A stretch of 36,694 nt of DNA from an archaeon 13_1_40CM_2_52_13 (GCA_001919285.1 MNHO01000013.1:1-36694), one strand, 5' to 3'; numbered from the stretch's first letter, positions 14,180-23,498 are shown. Made by a program: numbers and translations. Notes: generated from the sequence alone by a model not told the origin.

Positions 14180-15874
14180 ATGATACAGCCCGGCGACTTT
14201 CTCACACTTCTACTGATTCTTTCTACGGCCATAATTCTCGGACGGCTTCTCGCACCCCACATCACTAGCGTCTTCACGAGCGCACCTAGTCGGATAGACA
14301 GGGTCCTTAGCCCGATTGAGAATCGGATCTACCGGCTACTCGACGTAGATCCAACTAGAGGCATGGGATGGAGGGAGTACTTCCTCTCCGCGATGATCGT
14401 AAATATTTTCCAAATGAGCCTCGCCTTCACCATATTCGTTTTCCAAAACATTCTACCGCTAAACCCTCAGGGATTTCCGGGTCTCAACCTCGACCTAGCT
14501 TTCATGCAGGTCATCAGCTTCGCGACCAACACGAACCTTCAACACTACAATGGAGAAGGGTGCACCAATCCGCCGAACTGTTATCCTGTGTCATCGATGC
14601 TTGGACTCTCCTATCTCAGCCAGATGACCGCAGTCCAATTCCTACAATTCACTAGTGCTGCAACAGGTCTTTGCGTGGCCGTGGCCATGGTCCGAGGATT
14701 CATTTCTCGCAGTCAGAATTTGGGAAACTTCTACACAGACTTTGTTCGATCCCTGACCCGACTCTTCTTTCCGCTCTGTTTCGTCGCCGCCCTCATCTTT
14801 GTCGGACTGGGCGTTCCTCAGACCATTGGAGGCTATCAAACCGTCCAAACAGTGGAGGGAACAACCCAGACAATTCTGGTGGGACCCGTCGCATCGCTTG
14901 TCAGCATTATGCAAATCGGCACGAACGGTGGAGGATATTACGGAGCAAACTCTGCCTACCCATTTCAGAACCCGAATCCAGCCTCAGACATTTTCCAGAT
15001 TCTCCTCATGCTACTCATCCCGACCAGTCTATGCTTCGTATTCGGACAGTTGCTAGGAAAACGACGGGAAGCTCGTCCCATTATCATTGGCGCCTACGCT
15101 CTCTTCGCAATTGATCTGTTGCTAGCTTTCATTCCAAGATACGCCCTTGGCCAAGGGATAGAGGTCCGTTTCGGAGGTTTCTTCTCAACCCTCTGGACAG
15201 TTGTTACGACAGCTGTTACGACCGGCTCGGTGAACGCGAGCCTGGCAGGGATGCATCCCCTGGTCATACTATCCGCTTTCATGGGCATGCTGATCCAGTC
15301 CACTCCTGGAGGCAAAGGAGTGGGTCTGATGTACATGGTGATGTACATCATCATCACTGTCTTCATTGTGGGTCTGATGTCTGGCCGAACACCCGAATAT
15401 CTAGGAATGAAGATCAACGCGCGCGACGTCAAAATCGTAATGGTCGCTTTCCTTATTCATCCAATCATAATTCTCATCCCGACAGTCCTCGCATATGCAA
15501 CTGGCGCAGCATCCGCGATAGGGGTCTCAACAAGCTCAACCGGCTTTACTCGAATCTTCTACGAATTCACATCAGCAGCATCGAACAGTGGCTCCGACTT
15601 TCTGGGCACTGCCGGAAACACGCCGTTCTTCAACATATCCACCGCGCTGGTCATGCTTATTGGCCGCTTCGCCCCAATCGGGCTCCTACTTGCCCTAGCC
15701 GGGTCAATGATCAATCGCAAAAGATCCACAGAGATTGGTCTTAGGACAGACAGCATCACGTTCACCATTGTTCTGGTTGGCAGCATACTCCTGCTCGTCG
15801 TTCTCACATTCTTCCCCTTCCTAGCACTTGGACCCGTTCTCGAATTCTTCCAGAAACGCGTGAACGGGTTCTGA
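14180..15874 (+). CDS. kdpA: Potassium-transporting ATPase subunit A
   Basis: KdpA is the K+-selective channel-like subunit of the high-affinity KdpFABC pump in the cytoplasmic membrane. This 564-residue copy, close to the usual 557-600, has the four pseudo-repeated selectivity-filter loops: TNTNLQHYNGEG near residue 115, GTNGGGYYGANSAYP near 246, TTGSVNAS near 348 and SAASNSGSDF near 466. Ten or more transmembrane helices surround them. ATG 14180 is the natural family start. kdpB begins 5 nt after the stop. I saw no kdpF reading frame immediately upstream, although such a short peptide is easily missed. No kdpD/kdpE genes are in the window. Confidence 0.97.
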   Translation: MIQPGDFLTLLLILSTAIILGRLLAPHITSVFTSAPSRIDRVLSPIENRIYRLLDVDPTRGMGWREYFLSAMIVNIFQMSLAFTIFVFQNILPLNPQGFPGLNLDLAFMQVISFATNTNLQHYNGEGCTNPPNCYPVSSMLGLSYLSQMTAVQFLQFTSAATGLCVAVAMVRGFISRSQNLGNFYTDFVRSLTRLFFPLCFVAALIFVGLGVPQTIGGYQTVQTVEGTTQTILVGPVASLVSIMQIGTNGGGYYGANSAYPFQNPNPASDIFQILLMLLIPTSLCFVFGQLLGKRREARPIIIGAYALFAIDLLLAFIPRYALGQGIEVRFGGFFSTLWTVVTTAVTTGSVNASLAGMHPLVILSAFMGMLIQSTPGGKGVGLMYMVMYIIITVFIVGLMSGRTPEYLGMKINARDVKIVMVAFLIHPIIILIPTVLAYATGAASAIGVSTSSTGFTRIFYEFTSAASNSGSDFLGTAGNTPFFNISTALVMLIGRFAPIGLLLALAGSMINRKRSTEIGLRTDSITFTIVLVGSILLLVVLTFFPFLALGPVLEFFQKRVNGF

Positions 15875-15879
15875 CAATA

Positions 15880-18036
15880 ATGACTTCGAAGCCAGCCAGA
15901 CAAACCTCAGCGCGTTTCCGAAGCAACCTCACCTCGACCAAAACGCTACTCGATTCGTTGGTCAGACTGAATCCAGTATCCCTGCTCGCGAATCCTGTCA
16001 TGTTCATTGTAGAACTAACGTTCTTCATAGTCACAGCGATGTCGATCTATCCTCCCGCGTTCTATCCAGTTGCAAATTCGAGCATGAGAATCTACTATGT
16101 CGAAGTTGCCTTGATAGTTCTCCTCACAGTCTGGTTCAGCACTCTAGCTGACGCATTGGCAGAGACCCAGGCGAAGAACACCGCTAGCAGCTTGCGAAGT
16201 CTAGAATCGGAAGTCCAGAGCAAGAAGATAGTGACTGAGGCCGATCTTAGGAGGATCGTTACGACACCATCCACTGCACTTCGCAAAGGAGATCTGATTC
16301 TGCTTGAGAAGAACGATGTCGTCCCTATCGACGCGGAAGTGCTTGAGGGAATTGGAATGGTCGACGAGTCCCTCCTAACCGGAGAATCTACACCCGTAAG
16401 AAAGGCACCTGGAGACGAGGTCATCGGAGGATCGAAAGTGATCAGCGATACTCTCACCGCCAGGGTCACGGTGAACCCAGAGGATACCTACATCAGCGAG
16501 ATGATTAGGCTGGTAGAGTCCTCGAAGAGGCCTCGGACGCCTAACGAAGTGGCCGTGACCAGTGTGTTGATCGGTCTGACGGCCATATTCACAATAATTG
16601 TTGTTGCACTTCTCGGCCTCTCGATAACCCTCGATCTTGCAGTAGACCTTTCAGTCTTGATCGCGCTCTACGTCTGTCTCTTACCAACAACAATCGGGGC
16701 CTTGCTTCCTTCTATTGGTCTTTCGGGAGTTTCCAGACTCTATCGGAGAAAAATCGTAGCCAAGTCAGGAAGGGCAGTTGAGAGAGCAGGAGATACGGAT
16801 GTGATTATCCTTGACAAAACCGGAACGATCACGGTCGGCAACAGACAAGCGGTAGAATTCATCCCCGTAAACAGTCACACTGAGAAGGAGGTGGGTGAAG
16901 CAGCGTTTCTCTCGTCCTGGCATGACGATACACCTGAAGGCCGGAGTCTCATACGGCTCGCTTACGAGGACGGCTTCGTACCCAGGGAATTGAACGCATT
17001 GGGGGTTTCTGAAGTCTACGAGTTTTCCGCGAGCACCCGAACGAGTGGCGTAAAGATATCTCAGGGCACAGGATTCATGCTGCCTAAAGGGGACAAGTCA
17101 GGACGCGAACGCGGGAGACTACGAAGAAAGTTTGAGGCTCACCAAGAAGCCGGATCGGCGATCGCCGAGGATGAGACTGAGATAATCAAAGGTGCTCCCG
17201 ACGCTATCAAGAAGATTGCACGCTCCATCCCATCAAACTTCGATGCTCTAGTCGATAGGATCTCTAGCCAAGGAGATACACCCCTGGCGGTGACGAGGAA
17301 CAGGGAAGTTATCGGAGTAATCCGGCTCAAGGATGTTCTCAAGCCAGGTATCAGGGAGAAAATTCTGTCGGTCAAGGTTATGGGGATTCGGCCTGTCATG
17401 CTGACTGGTGACCAGCCCCTCACAGCGAAGAGTATTGCTAGCGAAGTGGGGATTGATGAATTCAGGCCAGAGGCGAAGCCAGAGGACAAGTATGACATTG
17501 TGACGAAAGAGCAAGCTGAGACTCGAGTCGTAGCCATGATCGGGGACGGCACCAATGATGCACCCGCGTTGGCCGTAGCTGATGTGGGTCTAGCGATGAA
17601 TTCTGGAACTCAAGCAGCCAAGGAAGCCGCTAACATGGTAGACTTAGAATCGAACCCGGCCAAGATCATAGAGGTAGTCATGCTCGGAAAACAGCTGCTC
17701 ATGACCCGCGGGGCCGTGACGACGTTCAGCATCGCCAACGATGTCGCCAAATATTTCGCGATAGTTCCAGTAATGTTCGCATCTACCCTTCCAGAACTGA
17801 AGGCTCTGAATATTCTTGGACTCGGATTGAATACTGCAGTGCTATCGGCGCTCATCTTCAACGCCATCATAATCCCGCTTCTAATCCCTCTCGCGTTGAG
17901 AGGTATTCGGTTTAAGCCCACCAGCACTATGGCTCTGTTCATCAAGAACGCGCTCATCTACGGAGTCGGGGGAATCATTGTGCCCTTCATCGGAATCAAG
18001 GTCATTGACATAGCACTGCTATCGATAGGAGGATAG
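15880..18036 (+). CDS. kdpB: Potassium-transporting ATPase subunit B (P-type ATPase)
   Basis: KdpB is the P-type ATPase that hydrolyses ATP to energise K+ uptake through KdpA. At 718 residues it is slightly longer than the typical 680-700. The actuator motif LTGES is near residue 167; its serine is the inhibitory phosphorylation site in E. coli KdpB. The phosphorylated Asp lies in DKTGT (about 312), and MIGDGTNDAPAL is near 555. The membrane segment LLPTTIGALLPSIG matches the conserved M4 region. The nucleotide-binding domain has an extra basic loop around residues 405-425 (KGDKSGRERGRLRRK), which may account for the additional length. kdpA ends 5 nt upstream and kdpC begins 7 nt downstream. 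Confidence 0.97.
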   Translation: MTSKPARQTSARFRSNLTSTKTLLDSLVRLNPVSLLANPVMFIVELTFFIVTAMSIYPPAFYPVANSSMRIYYVEVALIVLLTVWFSTLADALAETQAKNTASSLRSLESEVQSKKIVTEADLRRIVTTPSTALRKGDLILLEKNDVVPIDAEVLEGIGMVDESLLTGESTPVRKAPGDEVIGGSKVISDTLTARVTVNPEDTYISEMIRLVESSKRPRTPNEVAVTSVLIGLTAIFTIIVVALLGLSITLDLAVDLSVLIALYVCLLPTTIGALLPSIGLSGVSRLYRRKIVAKSGRAVERAGDTDVIILDKTGTITVGNRQAVEFIPVNSHTEKEVGEAAFLSSWHDDTPEGRSLIRLAYEDGFVPRELNALGVSEVYEFSASTRTSGVKISQGTGFMLPKGDKSGRERGRLRRKFEAHQEAGSAIAEDETEIIKGAPDAIKKIARSIPSNFDALVDRISSQGDTPLAVTRNREVIGVIRLKDVLKPGIREKILSVKVMGIRPVMLTGDQPLTAKSIASEVGIDEFRPEAKPEDKYDIVTKEQAETRVVAMIGDGTNDAPALAVADVGLAMNSGTQAAKEAANMVDLESNPAKIIEVVMLGKQLLMTRGAVTTFSIANDVAKYFAIVPVMFASTLPELKALNILGLGLNTAVLSALIFNAIIIPLLIPLALRGIRFKPTSTMALFIKNALIYGVGGIIVPFIGIKVIDIALLSIGG

Positions 18037-18043
18037 AATCAAG

Positions 18044-18529
18044 TTGAGCATCAAGAATGAAGTCAAACGAAACTATGGACCCGCACTAAAACTAGCCATT
18101 ATCTCAATGATACTCTGCGGCCTGGTCTTCCCATTGGCAGTGACAGGGTTTGCTCAAGTCCTGCTACGTGATCAAGCGAATGGCTCTGTAGCTCATCTTA
18201 GCGGAAACAACGGCAGGGCAGTAGGCTCGTATCTTATCGCTCAAAACTTCTCTCAGCCATTCTTTTTCCATTCCCGGAACGTGACGTTGTCAGCTTCTGG
18301 CGTGGACCCGGACATCACTGTTGAGGATGCACTCTTTCAAACACAACGAATATCGCTTGTAACAAATATTACGCAATCTGAACTTTATAGCCTTGTTAGT
18401 CAAAACGTAGAACGGACGTTACGGGTTTTTGGCGACCCGTATGTGAATGTGGTCCGAATGAACCTCGCCCTTATCCAGGCGTACCAGTCGATATATCAGA
18501 AGCTAGACCCCGCACTATTCTCACAATAA
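18044..18529 (+). CDS. kdpC: Potassium-transporting ATPase subunit C
   Basis: KdpC is a single-span membrane subunit that raises the ATP affinity of the pump. This copy of 161 residues is shorter than the roughly 190 of E. coli. It has the N-terminal transmembrane helix (LVFPLAVTGFAQVL), the G-S-x-L-I-x-Q-N-F block (GSYLIAQNFSQPFFFHSR), the ASGVDPDIT motif and the C-terminal VNVVRMNLAL segment. The insertion found between FH-x-R and ASG in E. coli is absent, which explains the length. Translation starts at TTG 18044 behind a GGAGG element. It completes the kdpABC set in one orientation. Confidence 0.93.
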   Translation: MSIKNEVKRNYGPALKLAIISMILCGLVFPLAVTGFAQVLLRDQANGSVAHLSGNNGRAVGSYLIAQNFSQPFFFHSRNVTLSASGVDPDITVEDALFQTQRISLVTNITQSELYSLVSQNVERTLRVFGDPYVNVVRMNLALIQAYQSIYQKLDPALFSQ

Positions 18530-18590
18530 AACGACCAACCCATCCCTCGAATTATTACATGAGGCATTATTCTCACGGGAATAATCCGCC

Positions 18591-20423
18591 TTGACAAGGG
18601 GCAAGACCCAAAAGCGCCGATTCTCTTTTGTCGATCAGATGACGAGTTTTATTCGACTCACTCCCAAGAACATTCTCCGAATTATTCTACTAGTCGTTTT
18701 CCCGTGGCTCCCTCCCTACCTGTTCGAGAAGACGGACTTCTATTTCCATCTGACGCATCAGCCGGACTGGTACTACAACCTCTCAGGAAACAGACTTTTC
18801 GTCGACATGGCATCCTTTGCGGTCTGGGGAATCGTCGCCGCCTATCTTCTCCGCCCTCGATGGGCAGTTATCCAGATCGCTCTCAACGCTCTCCTAGTCT
18901 GGTTCTTGTTCTATGTGGCCTGCCCTATCTATGCACCTGGAGGAGTCTGGCAGCCCGAATGCTACTATGCGGGACCGGATGGTCTCGTGGGCTTCAGACT
19001 AGCCGGAATCATGTTCTGCTACGGAGCATTACCGGTTCTTGTCAGGGCGGCCTCAAAAGGAGATGCACTCGACCACAGAATACGCCCAGCCTTAGCCGTC
19101 CTTAGCGGGGTTATTCTGAGCGTTGTTATGATCTGGTATCCTCTGAGTGCGTGGTTCTCTGGCGTTACATACCTACCGTTATTCCTGACCTTTCAAACAG
19201 TACTACTCATAGGAGTACCTCAGATTGCTACAGGAATACTCGCAGCACGAATGGGACGTTCTCTGAAGATAGGCGCGACTTCCGGAATAGTCTCGCTACT
19301 CTTCATGTCCGCGGTTTTCTGGACGCCTGAGTGTCCAGGCTGTGATCGAAGCTCACTCTATCTTTTTGCTCCATCATGGGGAATCTTTGCACTGGCAGGA
19401 AGTATTACCGAACTGGGGCTGCCGTCACTATTACGATTGCCCAAGATGCCGGGTTGGTGGGGCGCTATCAGGATGGAGGATGTGAGACGAGTTGGACTTG
19501 CTCTAGTATTGACCGTCTCTATATGGACGCTTGTGGCTCGTGATTTTTGGGACCCAAGTGTTCTGTACGCTTCTTCCATCTCATCGAATCCCGGAGAACT
19601 TACGCTCGGCCAGCCCTTCTATCCCTACGTAGGGGCTTACTATAACTCGAGCCAGTACAGAATCTGCTGCGTCGAGATTGGAGTCAGCATATCTATGGCC
19701 AATCCGCGCATCTTGGCGCCTGACAATTTCTTGATGGTAGGTATGGGAGTCCAGTCGCCTAACTGCTGTATTGACGGCTGGGATTTTGGATGGAGGGCCG
19801 ACGTCTTCCTCCTACCGAATAGCAGCATGATCATCTCTGGCTCATCCTGGGAGACGTGTGATGGCAACGCCAACTGTGGCGGATACATGTGGGAACATCT
19901 CTGGTATCACTCGCAGACCACTCTTAATCCACAGAACCTCTCCACCCCGATCTACCTACAAATGAAATGGGAGCCCGTCACTGTTGACGGCCAGCCACGG
20001 AGCCTCGTTAACTGGTATTACAACACAACAGGAGTAGCGTGGACCAAATTCGGAAGCTTCCTCCCTGACCGTAGACTTGGAACATACTTCGACATCGGGC
20101 TCTCGGGTGGCCCAGCCTCAGAGATTCCACAGGGATCCGCCTTCCTGTATCAGTTCGGCGTCGCAAGTAAGCGACCGGTTTCGGGTTGGAGTGTGAGCTT
20201 GTTCAATCCCTCGTTCCAATACCTGGGAACATGGCGTACGATGGAGAGGGCCAACATTGTACAAGGAGATTTTTCCTACTGGAAGGTGAACTACCGCTGG
20301 GGCGGTCGACCCTACCCGGGAGTTACTGCAAGAGCAAATCTACTAGACTCTAGTTTGCCGGTAGATACTGTGACATTCTCGTACACCGGCGGAACGATGA
20401 AAGACTTCACGCCGCTATGGTGA
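18591..20423 (+). CDS. 610-residue membrane protein with large extracytoplasmic C-terminal domain
   Basis: Translation from TTG 18591 (ATG 18639 is an alternative) gives about 610 residues. Roughly residues 20-330 are polytopic, with about nine transmembrane segments and cysteine-containing loops (VACPIYAPGG, WQPECYY, TPECPGCDRSS). The remaining 280 residues form a beta-rich, Trp/Tyr/Gly/Ser-rich domain with paired cysteines (RICCVE, NCCIDGWDFGW, ETCDGNANCGG), consistent with disulfides outside the cell. This domain has a lectin- or concanavalin-like look, but no signature is certain. The gene lies 61 nt after kdpC on the same strand without a clear promoter, so it may belong to the Kdp unit. 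I do not recognise the family. Confidence 0.75.
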   Translation: MTRGKTQKRRFSFVDQMTSFIRLTPKNILRIILLVVFPWLPPYLFEKTDFYFHLTHQPDWYYNLSGNRLFVDMASFAVWGIVAAYLLRPRWAVIQIALNALLVWFLFYVACPIYAPGGVWQPECYYAGPDGLVGFRLAGIMFCYGALPVLVRAASKGDALDHRIRPALAVLSGVILSVVMIWYPLSAWFSGVTYLPLFLTFQTVLLIGVPQIATGILAARMGRSLKIGATSGIVSLLFMSAVFWTPECPGCDRSSLYLFAPSWGIFALAGSITELGLPSLLRLPKMPGWWGAIRMEDVRRVGLALVLTVSIWTLVARDFWDPSVLYASSISSNPGELTLGQPFYPYVGAYYNSSQYRICCVEIGVSISMANPRILAPDNFLMVGMGVQSPNCCIDGWDFGWRADVFLLPNSSMIISGSSWETCDGNANCGGYMWEHLWYHSQTTLNPQNLSTPIYLQMKWEPVTVDGQPRSLVNWYYNTTGVAWTKFGSFLPDRRLGTYFDIGLSGGPASEIPQGSAFLYQFGVASKRPVSGWSVSLFNPSFQYLGTWRTMERANIVQGDFSYWKVNYRWGGRPYPGVTARANLLDSSLPVDTVTFSYTGGTMKDFTPLW

Positions 20424-20472
20424 AATCAAGAACTCGACAGATATTCCAAGAATACGTTTCCAGAGATTCCGA

Positions 20473-21120
20473 TCAAACCGCGGTTACAGCGGACTCGATT
20501 GGTGTTGCGACCGGGTGGTGGCCGGTCAAACCGTGTACGATGTTTCTGATCCCAACCAGTAGCAAGGCGAAAGCTAGAATGGCTGCAAGGATGCTCTGCC
20601 CTATTGACATGTTGAGAATGACGTAGACCGACAGGATGACTGTTAGAGCTCCAATCGCTACAATCACGAGCCTGAGCCATATTGGCGGGTGTCTTGCGAC
20701 CCCTACCCCAATTTCGACCGCTCCAACAAGGAGCAGGGCTACAGCGAGAATTCCGACGAGAGTAGCGGCTGCTGCCTGCAGATCGAGCAGGGCTGCAATT
20801 CCGAGAACAAAAGCGATGACGCCTCCGGTTACGTTCAGGCTTCTCAGTGCGGAGGGCAAGACTGTCGCGAAGGCGCCGACGCCAGTTCTGAGGAGACCGC
20901 CGATGATCAAGCCCGCTGCAATTACAATTACCAAGGTTTGTATTGTAAACTGAGGATCAGCCAATGCAAAGATCGCCAGGGCGATAACTATGAGGCCGCC
21001 CAGGATCTCAACTGCTCGCCAACGGCCAGAAGCTCTAACCTCAATCTTGCTCAAATGTAGCAAGCCGTCGTTTAGACGGTGAGTATTTACTGCCTTTCTC
21101 GATTCGACCTGTCGCTTCAT
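20473..21120 (-). CDS. DUF308/HdeD-like membrane protein
   Basis: This 215-residue protein has six or seven transmembrane helices arranged as pseudo-repeats. Each unit looks like G-x-x-x-x-x-L-G-I-x-x-L with ALLLVGAVEIGVG and AFALLLVGIRNIVHG closings, characteristic of the DUF308/HdeD family implicated in acid or general stress tolerance. The basic first 35 residues precede the first helix (VEILGGLIVIALAIFAL). Several alternative starts exist between 21120 and about 21050, and the exact one is not fixed. It is convergent with the preceding gene and divergent from the dioxygenase gene, sharing a very short upstream space with it. Physiological role unknown. Confidence 0.8.
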   Translation of the reverse strand: MKRQVESRKAVNTHRLNDGLLHLSKIEVRASGRWRAVEILGGLIVIALAIFALADPQFTIQTLVIVIAAGLIIGGLLRTGVGAFATVLPSALRSLNVTGGVIAFVLGIAALLDLQAAAATLVGILAVALLLVGAVEIGVGVARHPPIWLRLVIVAIGALTVILSVYVILNMSIGQSILAAILAFALLLVGIRNIVHGLTGHHPVATPIESAVTAV

Positions 21121-21156
21121 AAAGACGTAATACAGCTTCGCACAGTCGGCATCGCC

Positions 21157-22113
21157 ATGGTCAAAGGCGTCCTCGGTCTACACCATGTCACCGCGATATC
21201 CAGCGACGCTCAGATGACCCTTGACTTCTTTACCAAAATTCTGGGCTTGCGTCTCATCAAGCTGACGGTCAACTATGACGACCGAAGCACATATCATGTC
21301 TATTTCGGTGACGAGATTGGACATCCTGGAACTGTTCTAACTTTCTTCCCGTGGCCTGGTCAGCCTAGAGGTCGCAAGGGTGCCGGGCAAGCTACAAACA
21401 CTTCCTTCTCGATCGCATGGGAATCAATACCGTACTGGCAGGATCGACTAAAGTCGCACGGCGTTTCTCTAGAAGCTCCTCGCAAACGCTTCGGCGACAC
21501 TGTGCTTTCTTTTGAAGATCATGATGGACAGGGCTTGGAGTTGGTCGGAAACAGGGAAATCGAGGAGAGAACTGGCTGGATACAGGGTCCTGTCCCGAGG
21601 GAGCATGCAATCAGAGGATTTCATAGCGTCACACTTTCAGAGGAGGTCTTGGAGAGAACAGAGTCAGTGTTGGTCGATACTCTAGGTTTTCGGCCGGTCG
21701 GCCAAGAGGAGAACCGTTTCAGGTATGAGGCAGGAAAGGGAGTCGCTGGGACGATTGTGGATATTGTTTCTCGGCCGAATGCTCAGCGTGGATTCGTAAG
21801 CGTTGGAACAATCCACCATGTGGCGTTCCGCGCCTCAGACGACGAACACCAGAAGTATCTGCGTCAGGAGATTCTCAAAGCAGACCTAAACGTGACTCCG
21901 GTGATTAATCGTAACTACTTCCGTTCCATATACTTCCGAGAGCACGGTGGAGTTCTCTTCGAGGTGGCCACGGACCAGCCTGGATTTACTATCGACGAAT
22001 CTCCTGAGCAGTTAGGGACGCGCCTCGCACTCCCACCTTGGCTCGAACATTCCAGAACAGAAATAGAAAAGAGTCTGCCTCGTGTTACCCTGCCTAAACG
22101 AATTGTAGCCTAG
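21157..22113 (+). CDS. Ring-cleaving dioxygenase of the glyoxalase fold (MhqO-like)
   Basis: This two-module vicinal-oxygen-chelate protein has 318 residues. It resembles MhqO/LinE-type extradiol dioxygenases that open hydroquinone or catechol rings with a bound Fe(II) or Mn(II). Module 1 begins GVLGLHHVT, includes DFFTKILGLRL and ends with the DHDGQGLELVG strand. Module 2 runs from RGFHSVTLS through GTIHHVAF to GGVLFEVATDQPGF. His of GLHHVT, His of TIHHVAF and Glu of LFEVATD form the expected metal triad. The frame is open upstream to 21079, but ATG 21157 gives the normal N-terminus; a CATAAAG TATA-like element is at about 21120. Gene spacing to the MerB-like gene is 10 nt. Confidence 0.85.
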   Translation: MVKGVLGLHHVTAISSDAQMTLDFFTKILGLRLIKLTVNYDDRSTYHVYFGDEIGHPGTVLTFFPWPGQPRGRKGAGQATNTSFSIAWESIPYWQDRLKSHGVSLEAPRKRFGDTVLSFEDHDGQGLELVGNREIEERTGWIQGPVPREHAIRGFHSVTLSEEVLERTESVLVDTLGFRPVGQEENRFRYEAGKGVAGTIVDIVSRPNAQRGFVSVGTIHHVAFRASDDEHQKYLRQEILKADLNVTPVINRNYFRSIYFREHGGVLFEVATDQPGFTIDESPEQLGTRLALPPWLEHSRTEIEKSLPRVTLPKRIVA

Positions 22114-22123
22114 GCTATCCATC

Positions 22124-22825
22124 ATGTCTCAGTCCAGTACTTCGGAGAATCTCCGGAAGAGCGTTAGAAAGTACATCTTCGAACATTTTGAGGAACATGC
22201 CACTGCTCCAGTGCTGGAACAGATCATGCGAAAGTTCAGGTTGGACAGAACATCTGCGTTCAACCTGCTAGTCGAACTCCAGTCCGCTCGACACATTGCG
22301 CTTCTAACGGGCACGCAGAGAATCCTGATGGCATTTCCATTCTCAAGCATCGTGACACCTTTCAGAGTTAAGGTGGCCGGGAAGGACAAGGAGTATTTTG
22401 CGAATTGCGCGTGGGACGCCGTGGCAATTCACGTAACTCTAGGAAAGGAACAGCGGATCTCCTCATACTGCCACCATTGCTCGGAAGAGATCAAGATTCA
22501 TCTCAAGGATCAAAGGCAGGTCTCTCTACAATCTGATAACCAGCCGCTAGTCTATCTAGCACTTCCCGCATCAAAGTGGTGGGAAAACATCGTGTTGACC
22601 TGCTCGAACAACATGGTGTTCTTCAGTTCGAAGAATCACCTGGCCGAATGGACCAACTCGAACTCGCCAACAGGAGGCGAGGCACTGACGATTGAGCAGA
22701 CACTGAAACTTAGCATTCCGATCTACAAGAACAAGATGACCCTTGACTACGCAAGACCTTCAAGGGAACAGACAATTGCCTACTTCCAATCCCTCGGACT
22801 AACAAGCGATTTCTGGAAGATCTAG
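22124..22825 (+). CDS. Alkylmercury lyase (MerB)-like protein
   Basis: MerB cleaves C-Hg bonds of organomercurials using two cysteines and an Asp. This 233-residue protein has an N-terminal winged-helix-like domain (residues 8-70) and a C-terminal MerB-like domain. C95-A-W-D98 matches MerB C96/D99. C116 and C119 (YCHHCSEEIKI) match the structural cysteine region near C117. C160 precedes N-N-M-V-F-F, matching MerB C159/C160 before HFFAS. The catalytic triad therefore appears intact. Many archaeal MerB-like proteins have no proven lyase activity and some are regulators. It is probably co-transcribed with the dioxygenase. Confidence 0.75.
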   Translation: MSQSSTSENLRKSVRKYIFEHFEEHATAPVLEQIMRKFRLDRTSAFNLLVELQSARHIALLTGTQRILMAFPFSSIVTPFRVKVAGKDKEYFANCAWDAVAIHVTLGKEQRISSYCHHCSEEIKIHLKDQRQVSLQSDNQPLVYLALPASKWWENIVLTCSNNMVFFSSKNHLAEWTNSNSPTGGEALTIEQTLKLSIPIYKNKMTLDYARPSREQTIAYFQSLGLTSDFWKI

Positions 22826-22924
22826 CGTTAGATTCCCTCCGAAACCTAGCCACTCAAATATTCGGCGCAGCGAGTTCCCGGCAAATGAGCACCGAAGAAA
22901 AACGTGCGAGTCTAGAACGGAAGG

Positions 22925-23161
22925 TCACTTTGTAGTCTTGACTTCGTGTATCCAGTCCGGCTTGATACCAATCTTCCGGTGGTGTTTCTCCACGGCCTCC
23001 TTGTTGGGAGCGTTTAGAACACAGAAGACTGTGTTCTCGGTTTCACTGTATATTATGTTCTCGTGGGTGACGCCGAACTCGTCTTTTGCCGCGTTCTGAG
23101 CTTGCTTGATTTGCTGCTCGGTGAGAGGATTCATCTTGTGCACATCGATGAACTTTGGCAT
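22925..23161 (-). CDS. DUF4242 (SCO4226-like) small protein
   Basis: A 78-residue alpha-beta protein of the DUF4242 type. Characteristic segments are MPKFIDVHKM, LTEQQIKQAQNAAKDEFGV and the C-terminal APNKEAVEKHHRKIGIKPDW. A Streptomyces member binds nickel, and the conserved histidines here (DVHKM, EKHHRK) could be ligands. The frame extends to GTG 23179, but ATG 23161 is preferred because a TATA box (CTTATAAC, 23184-23191) lies 27 nt upstream, predicting a leaderless transcript starting at this ATG. The gene is monocistronic. Biological role unknown. Confidence 0.85.
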   Translation of the reverse strand: MPKFIDVHKMNPLTEQQIKQAQNAAKDEFGVTHENIIYSETENTVFCVLNAPNKEAVEKHHRKIGIKPDWIHEVKTTK

Positions 23162-23183
23162 GAACGGGAATTTTGTCACTGGC

Positions 23184-23191
23184 GTTATAAG
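23184..23191 (-). promoter_or_regulatory. TATA box of the DUF4242 gene
   Basis: CTTATAAC on the minus strand is centred 27 nt before ATG 23161, which decides the start codon. The rest of the gap up to 23498 (about 300 bases) shows no gene or RNA that I can support. Confidence 0.55.
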
Positions 23192-23498
23192 TCTTGGCGG
23201 AATCTAAAGGAAAGAAATCGTTTACAGGGCTCAGAGTGTTTTGCTGTGCTACTGATCTGGCGTCGGATCGATATCCCCAGTCTGAATAAAGGCGAAGCCC
23301 CACGCAATCAGCCCCCGTCAGGTTCCAAACTCCACCGTCGATATCCCTGCCGAGGAGACATCTGCTCGAAGAGCCTCTATTAATCGAGGTTCAACCGGGA
23401 CACTGGTTGGCCTGTATGACCCGTGGCCGCGAAAAATGTCTTTTGCTAAGACCTAAGTCCGGAATCATCACTCTACCGCGCTGGCACACAATCGGGAA

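Noticed and set aside
23300-23400. Possible tRNA suggested by GGTTC-A-type stretches
   Set aside because: No cloverleaf with matching acceptor and anticodon arms could be built around them.
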